DNA of 64,000 nt. Origin: Pseudomonas anguilliseptica (GTDB lineage Bacteria > Pseudomonadota > Gammaproteobacteria > Pseudomonadales > Pseudomonadaceae). The notes beneath the pieces were generated by a model, which had not been told where the DNA came from, did no database searches, and saw only the letters and a list, made by a program, of their open reading frames with translations. The DNA is taken from the NCBI RefSeq assembly GCF_900105355.1, contig NZ_FNSC01000001.1:1736001-1800000 (forward strand), written 5' to 3'. How positions within the stretch are numbered: the first letter of the stretch is position 1; each line of letters opens with the position of its first letter. Positions 29,196 to 39,795 of the stretch are shown one piece after another. The position numbers were made by a program, and so were the translations under genes.

Positions 29196-30293
29196 ATGAA
29201 AACTTTCGGCAAAACCCTTCTCGCGTTGTCCCTTGCTGGGGCTGTGGTGAGTACCGCACACGCGGATGACAAAGTCCTTCACGTTTACAACTGGTCCGAC
29301 TACATCGCAGAAGACACCATCGACAACTTCCAGAAGGAAACCGGCATCAAGGTCGTCTACGACGTCTTTGACAGCAATGAAACCCTGGAAGCCAAATTGC
29401 TGGCCGGCAGCTCCGGTTACGACGTCGTCGTACCGTCCAACCCATTCCTGGCCAAGCAGATCAAGGCTGGTGTTTACCAGAAGCTGGACAAGTCCAAGCT
29501 GCCAAACTGGGAAAACCTTGATAAGAACCTGCTCAAGGCCCTCGATCCGAGCGATCCGGGTAACCAGTACTCGATTCCCTACATGTGGGGCACTATCGGT
29601 ATTGGTTACAACGTCGACAAGGTCAAGGCTGCGCTCGGCGCGGACGCACCGGTCAACTCCTGGGATCTGGTGTTCAAACCGGAGAACATCGCCAAGCTGA
29701 AAGACTGCAGCGTGTCGTTCCTGGATTCGCCGACTGAAATCCTCCCGGCGGCACTCAACTACCTGGGCTTCAAGTCTGATAGCACCGACGCTGGTGAGCT
29801 GAGGAAAGCCGAAGAACTGTTCCTCTCGATCCGTTCCTCGACCTCCTACTTCCACAGCTCCAAGTACATCGGCGACCTGGCCAACGGCAACATCTGCGTG
29901 GCCATCGGCTATTCGGGCGACCTGTACCAGTCCAAGTCCCGTGCTGAAGAAGCCAAGAACGGCGTGAACATCTCCTACAGCATCCCGAAAGAAGGTGCTG
30001 GCAGCTTCTTCGACATGATGGCCATCCCGGCTGATGCGAAAAACGTCGAAGCCGCTCACGTGTTCCTCAACTACCTGATGAAGCCAGAAGTCATGGCCAA
30101 CATCACCAACTTCGTGCAGTTCCCTAACGGCAACGCCGCGGCCACCCCGCTGGTTGACGAAGCACTGCGTAACGACCCGGGCATTTACCCGGACGCGGCC
30201 ACCATGGCCAAGATCTACACCTTCCCGGATCTGCCAGCTAACGCGCAACGCGCAATGAACCGCAGCTGGACCAAGATCAAATCGGGTCAGTAA
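29196..30293 (+). CDS. spuD: Polyamine-binding periplasmic protein SpuD (PotF-like)
   Basis: A 365-aa periplasmic binding protein of the PotF/PotD family. It has a signal peptide (residues 1-22, ending AHA), then [19 protein letters not shown] and [10 protein letters not shown]. In P. aeruginosa SpuD binds putrescine and SpuE spermidine. I take the order here to be the same, but I did not check the specificity residues. AGGAG lies 11 bases upstream of ATG 29196. Confidence 0.92.
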   Translation: MKTFGKTLLALSLAGAVVSTAHADDKVLHVYNWSDYIAEDTIDNFQKETGIKVVYDVFDSNETLEAKLLAGSSGYDVVVPSNPFLAKQIKAGVYQKLDKSKLPNWENLDKNLLKALDPSDPGNQYSIPYMWGTIGIGYNVDKVKAALGADAPVNSWDLVFKPENIAKLKDCSVSFLDSPTEILPAALNYLGFKSDSTDAGELRKAEELFLSIRSSTSYFHSSKYIGDLANGNICVAIGYSGDLYQSKSRAEEAKNGVNISYSIPKEGAGSFFDMMAIPADAKNVEAAHVFLNYLMKPEVMANITNFVQFPNGNAAATPLVDEALRNDPGIYPDAATMAKIYTFPDLPANAQRAMNRSWTKIKSGQ

Positions 30294-30307
30294 TGCCATA
30301 GCCCTAA

Positions 30308-31453
<1,146 letters not shown>

Positions 31454-31470
31454 GCGGAAGCTGAAAGACC

Positions 31471-31500
31471 CCGTACGCCAGGCCGGGCCTGAGCGTACGG
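31471..31500 (+). promoter_or_regulatory. Stem-loop after spuE
   Basis: Outer 7-bp arms CCGTACG / CGTACGG (31471-31477, 31494-31500) enclose inner arms AGGCC / GGCCT. It lies 17 bases after spuE and about 66 before spuF, and it lacks a T-tract. It is positioned like the spuD stem-loop. Confidence 0.65.
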
Positions 31501-31566
31501 CCCGCTGCGCCAAGCGCGGCAGATTATATTCGGGTCAGTGACCCAATTTTTGCGGGGGTTTTGGTA

Positions 31567-32709
31567 ATGGCAGTTGCTTCCAGTGCCTATAAAAAGGTTC
31601 TCGAGGGTGATCAGCAACCGAAAGAGGTGCTGGTCAAGATCGAGCGTGTGACGAAGAAGTTCGACGAAACCATCGCGGTTGATGACGTTTCGCTGACCAT
31701 CAACAAAGGCGAGATATTTGCCCTGCTTGGTGGCTCCGGCTCGGGTAAATCGACCCTGCTGCGCATGCTCGCCGGCTTCGAACGTCCGACCGAAGGGCGC
31801 ATTCTGCTCGACGGTGAAGACATCACCGACCTGCCGCCCTACGAGCGGCCGATCAACATGATGTTCCAGTCCTACGCGCTGTTCCCGCACATGAGCGTGG
31901 CTGACAACATCGCCTTTGGCCTCAAGCAGGACAAGCTGCCGAAAGCCGAAATCGCCGCCCGCGTCGAAGAAATGCTCAAGCTGGTGCACATGACCCAGTA
32001 CGCCAAGCGTAAGCCGCACCAGCTTTCCGGTGGTCAGCGTCAGCGTGTTGCTCTGGCGCGCTCGCTGGCCAAACGGCCGAAACTGCTGCTGCTCGACGAG
32101 CCCATGGGTGCTTTGGACAAGAAGCTGCGTTCGCAGATGCAGCTTGAGCTTGTCGAGATCATCGAGCGCGTCGGTGTGACCTGCGTCATGGTGACCCACG
32201 ACCAGGAAGAGGCCATGACCATGGCCCAGCGTATCGCCATCATGCACCTGGGCTGGATCGCGCAGATCGGCAGCCCGGTGGACATCTACGAAACCCCAAC
32301 CAGTCGTCTGGTCTGCGAATTTATCGGCAACGTCAACCTGTTCGAAGGCCAGGTGGTCGAGGACATGGAAGGCCATGCGCTGATCGCTAGCCCGGATCTG
32401 GAACGCAATATCTACGTCGGCCACGGCGTCAGCACCTCGGTGCAGGACAAGAGCATCACCTACGCCATCCGCCCGGAGAAGCTGATCGTCACCACCGAGC
32501 AACCGACCTGCGAATACAACTGGTCGCGCGGCACCGTGCACGATATCGCCTACCTCGGCGGCCATTCGGTATTCCACGTATTGCTGCCAAGCGGCAAGGT
32601 GGTTCAGTCCTTCGTTGCCAACGCCGAACGGCGTGGCGCACGGCCTACCTGGGACGACGAAGTGTTCGTCTGGTGGGAGGACGATAGCGGGGTGGCATTG
32701 CGCTCATGA
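31567..32709 (+). CDS. spuF: Polyamine ABC transporter ATPase SpuF (PotG-like)
   Basis: A 380-aa ATP-binding subunit. Walker A GGSGSGKST is at residues 55-63, the ABC signature LSGGQ at 153-157, Walker B LLLLDEP follows, then the switch His in MVTHDQEEA. A C-terminal TOBE domain starts near residue 290. It powers uptake through SpuG and SpuH. I chose ATG 31567, because the TTG two codons earlier is less likely. Its stop overlaps the spuG start (ATGA). Confidence 0.95.
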   Translation: MAVASSAYKKVLEGDQQPKEVLVKIERVTKKFDETIAVDDVSLTINKGEIFALLGGSGSGKSTLLRMLAGFERPTEGRILLDGEDITDLPPYERPINMMFQSYALFPHMSVADNIAFGLKQDKLPKAEIAARVEEMLKLVHMTQYAKRKPHQLSGGQRQRVALARSLAKRPKLLLLDEPMGALDKKLRSQMQLELVEIIERVGVTCVMVTHDQEEAMTMAQRIAIMHLGWIAQIGSPVDIYETPTSRLVCEFIGNVNLFEGQVVEDMEGHALIASPDLERNIYVGHGVSTSVQDKSITYAIRPEKLIVTTEQPTCEYNWSRGTVHDIAYLGGHSVFHVLLPSGKVVQSFVANAERRGARPTWDDEVFVWWEDDSGVALRS

Positions 32710-33617
32710 ACATTATCCGAAGCATCAGCCGCCGTATGCCCAAGGGCCGGCACCTGGTTATCGGGGTGCCGTTCCTCTGGCTGTTCCTGTTCTTCATGTT
32801 GCCGTTCTTCATCGTTCTGAAGATCAGCTTCGCCGAAGCCGACGTAGCCATCCCGCCCTACACCGACGTGTACAGCTGGGCGGAAAACAAGCTCACCCTA
32901 ATCATCAATCTGGGTAACTACATCTTCCTCAGCGAGGATGCGCTGTACCTGGCGGCCTATCTGGGCTCGCTGAAGATGGCGACAATCAGCACCCTGCTCT
33001 GCCTGGTGATCGGTTTCCCCATGGCTTATGCCATCGCCCGTGCCGACAAGGACAAGCAGATGGTCCTGTTGCTGCTGATCATGATGCCGACCTGGACGGC
33101 GATCCTGATCCGCGTGTATGCCTGGATGGGTATTCTCAGCAATAACGGCCTGCTCAATGGCTTCCTGATGTGGCTGGGGCTGATCAACGAGCCGTTGCAG
33201 ATCCTCAACACCAACCTGGCGGTGTACATCGGTATTGTCTATTCGTACCTGCCATTCATGATCCTGCCGCTGTTTGCCAACCTGGTAAAACACGACCAGA
33301 GCCTGCTGGAAGCTGCAGCGGACCTGGGTTCGAGCACCTTCAACAGCTTCTGGAAGATCACCGTGCCGCTGGCCAAGAACGGCATCATCGCCGGCTGCAT
33401 GCTGGTGTTTATCCCGGTGGTGGGTGAGTTCGTGATTCCTGAACTGCTCGGCGGCCCGGAGACCCTGATGATCGGCAAGGTGCTGTGGCAGGAGTTCTTC
33501 AACAACCGCGACTGGCCTGTTGCCTCTGCTCTGGCTGTGGTGATGCTGGCGATCCTGATCGTCCCCATCATTCTGTTTAACCGCAACCAAGCTAAAGAAA
33601 TGGAGGGTCGGCCATGA
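32706..33617 (+). CDS. spuG: Polyamine ABC transporter permease SpuG (PotH-like)
   Basis: A 303-aa inner-membrane permease with about six transmembrane helices. The first is long and follows a basic N-terminus (SRRMPKGRHLVIGVPFLW). The EAA loop that contacts the ATPase is EAAADLGSSTFNSFWKITVP. It overlaps spuF by 4 bases and spuH by 4 bases (ATGA), so the three are translationally coupled and made in equal amounts. Confidence 0.95.
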   Translation: MNIIRSISRRMPKGRHLVIGVPFLWLFLFFMLPFFIVLKISFAEADVAIPPYTDVYSWAENKLTLIINLGNYIFLSEDALYLAAYLGSLKMATISTLLCLVIGFPMAYAIARADKDKQMVLLLLIMMPTWTAILIRVYAWMGILSNNGLLNGFLMWLGLINEPLQILNTNLAVYIGIVYSYLPFMILPLFANLVKHDQSLLEAAADLGSSTFNSFWKITVPLAKNGIIAGCMLVFIPVVGEFVIPELLGGPETLMIGKVLWQEFFNNRDWPVASALAVVMLAILIVPIILFNRNQAKEMEGRP

Positions 33618-34507
33618 AGCGTTTCAGTTTCTCCAACATCATGCTGTGGGCCGGCCTGACCTTTATCTACCTGCCGATGCTGATCCTGGTGCTCTACTCG
33701 TTCAACGCCTCGCGGCTGGTAACGGTGTGGGGCGGCTGGTCGGTGAAGTGGTACGTCGGCCTGCTCGACAATACCCAGCTGATGAACTCGGTGATGCGCT
33801 CGCTGGAAATCGCCTGCTACACCGCGATTGCCGCCGTAGCGCTGGGCACCATGGCCGCCTTCGTGCTGACCCGCGTCACCCGCTTCAAGGGCCGCACGCT
33901 GTTCGGCGGCCTGGTCACCGCGCCGCTGGTGATGCCCGAGGTGATTACCGGTCTGTCGCTGCTACTGCTGTTCGTGGCCATGGCCCAGCTGATCGGCTGG
34001 CCTGCCGAGCGTGGCGTGCTGACCATCTGGATCGCCCACACCACCTTCTGTTCGGCCTATGTGGCGGTGGTGGTGTCGTCGCGCTTGCGTGAGTTGGACC
34101 TGTCCATCGAAGAAGCGGCCATGGACCTGGGCGCCAAACCGTGGAAGGTGTTCTTCCTGATCACCATCCCGATGATTGCGCCTTCGTTGGCGGCCGGCGG
34201 CATGATGTCCTTTGCCCTGTCGCTGGACGATCTGGTACTCGCCAGCTTCGTCTCTGGGCCGGGTTCGACCACTCTGCCGATGGAAGTCTTCTCTGCCGTG
34301 CGTCTGGGCGTGAAGCCGGAAATCAACGCCGTGGCCAGTCTGATCCTGCTGGCAGTGTCATTCGCCACCTTCCTGGTGTGGTTCTTTGCCCACCGTGCCG
34401 AAGAGAAGCGCAAGAAGGCCCTGCAGCAGGCCATGGATGAAACCACTGGCGCTGCGCTGATGACCGGCCCGGACAGCCGTCGTGATCCGTCCCAGGTGCA
34501 TGCCTGA
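33614..34507 (+). CDS. spuH: Polyamine ABC transporter permease SpuH (PotI-like)
   Basis: A 297-aa partner permease with about six transmembrane helices. The EAA loop is EEAAMDLGAKPWKVFFLITI, and the C-terminal tail is charged (HRAEEKRKKALQQ). It is the last gene of the spu operon, followed 21 bases later by a strong terminator. Confidence 0.95.
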   Translation: MKRFSFSNIMLWAGLTFIYLPMLILVLYSFNASRLVTVWGGWSVKWYVGLLDNTQLMNSVMRSLEIACYTAIAAVALGTMAAFVLTRVTRFKGRTLFGGLVTAPLVMPEVITGLSLLLLFVAMAQLIGWPAERGVLTIWIAHTTFCSAYVAVVVSSRLRELDLSIEEAAMDLGAKPWKVFFLITIPMIAPSLAAGGMMSFALSLDDLVLASFVSGPGSTTLPMEVFSAVRLGVKPEINAVASLILLAVSFATFLVWFFAHRAEEKRKKALQQAMDETTGAALMTGPDSRRDPSQVHA

Positions 34508-34527
34508 TCGCACCCCGGCGTAACACC

Positions 34528-34555
34528 CACAAGGGCCACATTCGTGGCCCTTGTG
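34528..34555 (+). terminator. Terminator of the spu operon
   Basis: Perfect 12-bp stem (CACAAGGGCCAC / GTGGCCCTTGTG) with an ATTC loop, followed by CTTTCTG. It starts 21 bases after the spuH stop. Confidence 0.9.
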
Positions 34556-34673
34556 CTTTCTGCTCTGCGTTATCCGGCGCCTGCCAGCAGTACTGGCCAG
34601 TCATCCCGGCCGTTGTTGCGCCCACCCCTGATCTTGGTTACAACCTCAGCTATCAGTCGTCCGGATTGCTTCC

Positions 34674-35612
34674 ATGACCGATTCAAACAGCACTGACAGC
34701 GCGGTGTACAAGACCCTGTTGGAGTCGACAAAGGCCATCCCTTGGAAGATCGACTGGGCCAGCATGACCTTCGCCTATATCGGCCCGCAGATCGAGACTC
34801 TGCTGGGTTGGCCGCAGGCCAGTTGGATCAGCGCCAACGACTGGGCCGAGCGCATGCACCCCGACGACCGCGACACGGTGGTGGCTTTCTGCGTCTCGCA
34901 GTCCCAGGCCGGCACTGACCATGAGGCCGACTACCGCGCCCTGACTCGCGATGGCCGCTATGTGTGGATTCGCGATGTGGTGCACGTGCTGCGCAACGAA
35001 GCCGGCGAGGTGGAGTCGCTGATCGGCTTTATGTTCGACATCAGCGAGCGCAAGCAGACCGAGCAGCAGCTGCTGCAATTGCAGCAACAGCTCGAAGAGC
35101 TGTCCTACCTCGACGGCCTCACCGGCGTGGCCAACCGGCGCATGTTCGACAACCGTCTGCAGGTGGAGTGGAGCAACGCTCAGCGCACCGGCCAGCCGCT
35201 GTCGCTGATCCTGCTGGATATCGACTACTTCAAGGAATACAACGACCACTACGGCCACATCCAGGGCGATGATTGCCTGAAAAGCGTCGGCCAGGCCCTG
35301 AGCGGCGCAGCCGTGCGCCCGCGTGACCTGATGGCCCGCTATGGTGGTGAAGAGTTTGTTCTGCTGCTGCCGGAAACCGATGCCCAGGCTGCGGTCCAGG
35401 TTGCCGAACGCTGCCGCCAGTTGATCCGCGAACAGAATATTCAGCACGCCCATTCCCAGGTCGGGCCGTTGCTGACCTTAAGCCTGGGCGTTGGCACCCT
35501 GACGCCCGGTCCGCTTGACCAGCCCCAGGCCTTTATCGAAACAGTCGACCGCCTGCTCTACAAGGCCAAACACCAGGGCCGCAACTGCGCGGTGCTGGCC
35601 GCAGTGCCATAA
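34674..35612 (+). CDS. PAS-GGDEF diguanylate cyclase
   Basis: A 312-aa soluble protein. A PAS domain with PAC motif (residues about 15-125, ending IGFMFDISERKQTEQ) is joined by a short coiled coil (QQLLQLQQQLEEL) to a GGDEF domain with GGEEF at 224-228, so an active cyclase is expected. The DxLT start is YLDGLTGVANRR. It lies after the spu operon, separated by its terminator, and is transcribed alone. Confidence 0.92.
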   Translation: MTDSNSTDSAVYKTLLESTKAIPWKIDWASMTFAYIGPQIETLLGWPQASWISANDWAERMHPDDRDTVVAFCVSQSQAGTDHEADYRALTRDGRYVWIRDVVHVLRNEAGEVESLIGFMFDISERKQTEQQLLQLQQQLEELSYLDGLTGVANRRMFDNRLQVEWSNAQRTGQPLSLILLDIDYFKEYNDHYGHIQGDDCLKSVGQALSGAAVRPRDLMARYGGEEFVLLLPETDAQAAVQVAERCRQLIREQNIQHAHSQVGPLLTLSLGVGTLTPGPLDQPQAFIETVDRLLYKAKHQGRNCAVLAAVP

Positions 35613-35624
35613 GCCAGAGCGTAG

Positions 35625-35650
35625 GGTGGATGACGCTGTACCCATCCACC
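35625..35650. repeat. REP-like hairpin
   Basis: GGTGGATG (35625-35632) pairs with CATCCACC (35643-35650). This 'GTAGGGTGGATGACGC' repeat type is common between genes in several pseudomonads. A second GATGGCATGACGCTATGCGG segment follows directly, just before the IS5 insertion at 35699. Confidence 0.65.
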
Positions 35651-35698
35651 ACGATTGCGCTTTGATATTTCAGGATGGCATGACGCTATGCGGCCTAG

Positions 35699-36890
35699 GG
35701 ATGGTCTGAAAAAGACTTCCTGATTTTGGCAAAATATCCGCACTCCACCCGCCGAGTTTTCCGATGAAGCAGATGACCTTCGCCGACGCCGAGTACGCCG
35801 GCAAGCGCAAGCAGACCCGCAAAGAATTGTTCCTGATCGAGATGGATCGGGTAGTGCCATGGAAAGGGTTGATCGCTTTGATCGAGCCGCATTATCCAAA
35901 GGGTGAAGGCGGCCGACCGTCCTATCCGCTGATGGCGATGCTGCGAGTGCATCTGATGCAAAACTGGTTCGGTTACAGCGATCCGGCGATGGAAGAGGCG
36001 CTGTACGAGACCACCATCCTACGCCAGTTTGCCGGGCTGACTCTGGAGCGCATTCCTGACGAAACCACCATCCTCAACTTCCGCCGCTTGCTGGAAAAAC
36101 ACGAACTGGCTGCCGGCATCCTGGCCGTGATCAATGGCTACCTGGGTGACCGTGGTTTGTCGCTGCGCCAAGGCACCATCGTCGATGCCACGCTGATCAA
36201 CGCGCCGAGTTCAACCAAGAACAAGAACGGTAAGCGTGACCCTGAGATGCACTCAACCAAGAAAGGCAATCAGTATTACTTCGGCATGAAGGCGCACATC
36301 GGGGTGGATGACGAGTCTGGCTTGGTGCACAGCGTGGTGGGTACTGCCGCCAACGTGGCGGATGTCACCCAGGTCGATAAGCTGCTGCACGGCGAGGAAA
36401 ACATGGTGGGGGCCGATGCCGGATATACCGGTGTCGAGAAGCGCCCCGAGCATGAGGGCCGTCAAGTGATCTGGCAGGTTGCAGCACGGCGTAGCACTTA
36501 CAAGAAACTCGGTAAGCGCAGCGCGCTGTACAAAGCCAAGCGCAAAATCGAGAAGGCCAAGGCCCAAGTGCGAGCCAAGGTCGAGCATCCGTTTCGGGTG
36601 ATCAAGCGTCAGTTCGGTTATGTGAAGACGCGCTTCCGTGGCCTGGTCAAAAACACGGCGCAACTGGTGACTTTATTCGCGCTGTCAAATCTGTGGATGG
36701 CGCGCCGAGATTTACTGACGAATGCAGGAGAGGTGCGCCCGTAATGCTGGAAATGGCTGCCGCGAGGTGCTCGCGGCGGCTAAAAACACAGAAATGAGCC
36801 GGTAATCTGATCGTTTTTGATCGATTTATCACTTTCGAAATCAGCAGAGGCTGACGTCAGCCAGAAATGCATGGCTACTTCAGAGGATCC
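35699..36890 (+). mobile_element. IS5-family insertion sequence, copy 2 (1192 bp, TSD CTAG)
   Basis: Same ends and length as copy 1. The CTAG duplication is at 35695-35698 and 36891-36894. Comparing by eye, only two base differences from copy 1 were found, a synonymous T/C early in the gene and a His/Asp change near the end of the transposase. It is in the same orientation as copy 1, 25.7 kb away. Confidence 0.96.
35764..36744 (+). CDS. IS5-family transposase
   Basis: 326 aa, identical to the copy-1 transposase except Asp for His in the segment ARRDLLTNAG close to the C-terminus. All catalytic segments are intact (TIVDATLI, GADAGYTG, KVEHPFRVIKRQF). The C-terminal change is outside the catalytic core and may be neutral. 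Confidence 0.95.
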   Translation: MKQMTFADAEYAGKRKQTRKELFLIEMDRVVPWKGLIALIEPHYPKGEGGRPSYPLMAMLRVHLMQNWFGYSDPAMEEALYETTILRQFAGLTLERIPDETTILNFRRLLEKHELAAGILAVINGYLGDRGLSLRQGTIVDATLINAPSSTKNKNGKRDPEMHSTKKGNQYYFGMKAHIGVDDESGLVHSVVGTAANVADVTQVDKLLHGEENMVGADAGYTGVEKRPEHEGRQVIWQVAARRSTYKKLGKRSALYKAKRKIEKAKAQVRAKVEHPFRVIKRQFGYVKTRFRGLVKNTAQLVTLFALSNLWMARRDLLTNAGEVRP

Positions 36891-37277
36891 CTAGCGCTTG
36901 ATCCGCAACGCCAGCAGGTAGATCAGCGTGGCGGCGATCACCACGCCATCCATGATGATCGCGGCCGCGGCTTTGCCGAGAAACGCCTGGCCATATACCA
37001 GCACCAGGGTGACGAAAATCGCCTTGCTCGTTGCCGCGATGGCGGCGCAGAAAGCGCGGTGTTTTTCGCTCAGCGCGCCATAAATCAGGATCACACCCAT
37101 CAGTCCAACCAGCGCTGACCAGCTGCGAATCACGATGGATTCCAGCTGGCCGGTAAACGACGCGCCAAACATCGACTCAAGCGCTGCCTGCGGCGCGAAC
37201 AAGCCGTAGAGCATGCTGGCGGTAAGCACGCCGGACACCAGCATCAGCCATTTGAAGTTCCCTATTACAACGTTCAT
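36891..37277 (-). CDS. Small membrane protein of unknown function
   Basis: A 128-aa protein with four hydrophobic segments (near residues 9-27, 45-68, 77-97 and 100-123) and almost no soluble part, ending in a basic ALRIKR tail. I do not recognise a named family. The stop codon TAG is the edge of the IS5 copy-2 target duplication: the element inserted exactly at the end of the gene and left the protein unchanged. I chose ATG 37277 because it begins a clean first helix. Confidence 0.7.
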   Translation of the reverse strand: MNVVIGNFKWLMLVSGVLTASMLYGLFAPQAALESMFGASFTGQLESIVIRSWSALVGLMGVILIYGALSEKHRAFCAAIAATSKAIFVTLVLVYGQAFLGKAAAAIIMDGVVIAATLIYLLALRIKR

Positions 37278-37360
37278 GCAATCCCTCGTGTGTGTTGTGG
37301 CCATGCCAGTGGTCTCAGTGAGACTTGTAGGAGCGGCGGGGACGCCTGCATCTGATGCGC

Positions 37361-39559
37361 TCAGCCCGATATCGCGGCCACTTTGGCTCGTGCCGCGTGC
37401 AGCTTCTTGTAGCTCTCAATCAGGCGCAGATGGCGGTCCAGCCCTTCCAGCTGCATGTTGGTCGGCGTCAGACCGTAGAAGCGCACGCTGCCATCCAGCG
37501 AGCCGAGCACCGCGTCCATGCGCTCATTGCCAAACATGCGGCGGAAGTTCGGTTCGAAGTCGCTCATCTCCAGCTCATCGTCCAACTGAACTTCCAACGT
37601 CGCGTTCAACGCCTGATAGAACAGGCCGCGCTCGACGGTGTTGTCGTTGTACTGCAGGAAGGCCTCGGTCAGTTCCTTGGCGTCGTCGAATTTCTTCAGC
37701 GCCAGATAGATCAGCAGCTTCAGTTCAAGAATGGTCAGCTGGCCCCACACCGTGTTGTCGTCGAACTCGACCCCGATCAGCGTGGTGATATCGGTGTAAT
37801 CGTCGACATCGCTGTTTTCCAGATTGCGCAGCAGGGATTTCAAGCCGCGATCATTCAGGCTGTGCAGGTTGAGGATGTCCGCGCGGAACAGCAGCGCCTT
37901 GTTGGTGTTATCCCAGATCAGGTCCTCAACCGGATAAATCTCCGAATAGCTCGGCACCAGGATGCGGCAGGCCGTGGCGCCCAGGTGCTCGTATACCGCC
38001 ATATAGGCTTCTTTACCCAGCTCTTCGAGGATGCCGAACAGCGTTGCGGCCTCCTGCTCGTTCGAGTCTGCGCCCTGCCCGGAGAAGTCCCACTCGACGA
38101 ACTCGTAATCGGCCTTGGCACTGAAGAAGCACCACGACACCACGCCGCTGGAGTCGATGAAATGCTCGACGAAGTTGTTCGGCTCCATCAGCGCCTGGCT
38201 TTCAAAGGTCGGCGGCGGCAGATCATTCAAACCCTCGAAGCTGCGGCCTTGCAGCAGCTCGGTCAGGCTGCGCTCCAGCGCCACTTCAAAGCTTGGGTGC
38301 GCGCCGAACGAGGCGAATACGCCGCCGGTGCGCGGGTTCATCAGGGTCACGCACATCACTGGGAATTCGCCGCCCAGGGACGCGTCTTTCACCAGCACCG
38401 GGAAGCCCTGGGCTTCCAGGCCCTGAATACCGGCGAGGATGGCTGGGTACTTGGCCAGCACGGCCTGTGGCACGTCCGGCAGGCACAGCTCGCCTTCGAG
38501 GATTTCGCGTTTGACCGCGCGTTCGAAGATTTCCGACAGGCACTGCACCTGCGCCTCGGCCAGGGTGTTGCCGGCGCTCATGCCATTACTGAGGTAGAGG
38601 TTTTCGATCAGGTTGGACGGGAAGTACACCACTTCGCCATCGGACTGGCGCACAAACGGCAGCGAGCAGATGCCGCGCAGGGTGTTGCCGGAGTTGGTGT
38701 CATACAGGTGCGAGCCGCGCAGTTCATCGTCCGCGTTGTAAATCGCCAGGCAGTGGTCGTCGAGAATCTCTGCCGGCAGGGCATCTTTGGGCCCCGGTTT
38801 GAACCAGCGCTCGTCCGGGTAATGCACAAACGCCGCATTGGCGATCTCCTCGCCCCAGAACTGATCGTTGTAGAAGAAATTGCAGTTCAGCCGCTCGATA
38901 AACTCGCCCAGCGCCGAGGCCAGGGCGCTCTCCTTGGTCGCGCCCTTGCCGTTGGTAAAACACATCGGCGACTGCGCATCGCGGATATGCAGCGACCACA
39001 CGTTGGGCACGATATTGCGCCACGAAGCGATCTCAATCTTCATGCCGAGCTTGGCCATGATGCCCGACATATTGGCAATGGTTTCTTCCAGCGGCAGGTC
39101 CTTGCCGGGAATGTAGGTGCTGGTCCCCGCCACGGGCATCAGCAAGGCCTGGGCGTCGGCATCCAGGTTGTCGACTTCTTCGATGATGAACTCGGGACCT
39201 TGCTGAACCACTTTCTTCACGGTGCAACGGTCGATGGAGCGCAGGATGCCCAATCGATCCTTCTCGGAAATATCCGCCGGCAACTCGACCTGGATCTTGA
39301 AGATCTGCGCGTAGCGGTTTTCCGGGTCAACGATGTTGTTCTGCGACAGGCGGATGTTGTCGGTGGGGATGTTGCGCGTGTCGCAATACAGCTTCACAAA
39401 GTACGCTGCACACAGCGCCGAAGAGGCCAGGAAGTAATCAAACGGCCCCGGCGCCGAGCCATCGCCCTTGTAGCGGATGGGCTGGTCAGCCACCACCGTG
39501 AAGTCATCGAACTTGGCTTCGAGTCGGAGGTTGTCGAGAAACTTGACCTTGATTTCCAT
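37361..39559 (-). CDS. OsmC-YcaO fusion protein
   Basis: A 732-aa protein. Residues about 1-135 form an OsmC-like domain (SAPGPFDYFLASSALCAAYFVKLY). Residues about 180-560 form a YcaO domain (NGKGATKESALASALGEFIERL is the ATP-binding start, and AEAQVQCLSEIFERAVKRE is typical). The C-terminal 150 residues are helical and TPR-like. YcaO proteins activate amide backbones with ATP to make azolines or thioamides, or assist RimO in ribosomal protein S12 methylthiolation. This architecture matches the 'OsmC domain/YcaO domain-containing protein' found across gammaproteobacteria. No RiPP precursor or partner gene lies beside it. The substrate is unknown. Confidence 0.9.
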   Translation of the reverse strand: MEIKVKFLDNLRLEAKFDDFTVVADQPIRYKGDGSAPGPFDYFLASSALCAAYFVKLYCDTRNIPTDNIRLSQNNIVDPENRYAQIFKIQVELPADISEKDRLGILRSIDRCTVKKVVQQGPEFIIEEVDNLDADAQALLMPVAGTSTYIPGKDLPLEETIANMSGIMAKLGMKIEIASWRNIVPNVWSLHIRDAQSPMCFTNGKGATKESALASALGEFIERLNCNFFYNDQFWGEEIANAAFVHYPDERWFKPGPKDALPAEILDDHCLAIYNADDELRGSHLYDTNSGNTLRGICSLPFVRQSDGEVVYFPSNLIENLYLSNGMSAGNTLAEAQVQCLSEIFERAVKREILEGELCLPDVPQAVLAKYPAILAGIQGLEAQGFPVLVKDASLGGEFPVMCVTLMNPRTGGVFASFGAHPSFEVALERSLTELLQGRSFEGLNDLPPPTFESQALMEPNNFVEHFIDSSGVVSWCFFSAKADYEFVEWDFSGQGADSNEQEAATLFGILEELGKEAYMAVYEHLGATACRILVPSYSEIYPVEDLIWDNTNKALLFRADILNLHSLNDRGLKSLLRNLENSDVDDYTDITTLIGVEFDDNTVWGQLTILELKLLIYLALKKFDDAKELTEAFLQYNDNTVERGLFYQALNATLEVQLDDELEMSDFEPNFRRMFGNERMDAVLGSLDGSVRFYGLTPTNMQLEGLDRHLRLIESYKKLHAARAKVAAISG

Positions 39560-39641
39560 GCGGGATTACCAGAATACGAGCTAAACGAATGGCGGCCATT
39601 ATCCGGGTTTTCAGCGGGAAGTCTTGCGCAGTGCGGGTTTG

Positions 39642-39795
39642 GCAGGCCGTTGGAAAACGTTGGCGAGGCAGCCAGTGCAAGACAAAACAGGCGAAAGCGG
39701 AGTTTACGAGCTGTGAATGAGCATTTTGAGACGTCGTGTCCCGGCCTGTTTTTAAACACCGCAATGGCAAGGCAGATAGTTATTCAACAGCCTGC
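39642..39795. repeat. 154-bp MITE-like element with terminal inverted repeats
   Basis: GCAGGCCGTTGGAA at the left end is mirrored at the right end by TTCAACAGCCTGC, giving imperfect 13-bp terminal repeats. An inner inverted pair AAAACAGGC / GCCTGTTTT is also present. It has no coding capacity. The core (GGCGAAAGCGGAGTTTACG, then GAATGAGCATTTTGAG) recalls, from memory, a dispersed intergenic repeat of several pseudomonads. Its right end touches the NUDIX stop codon. No clear target duplication was seen. Confidence 0.6.
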
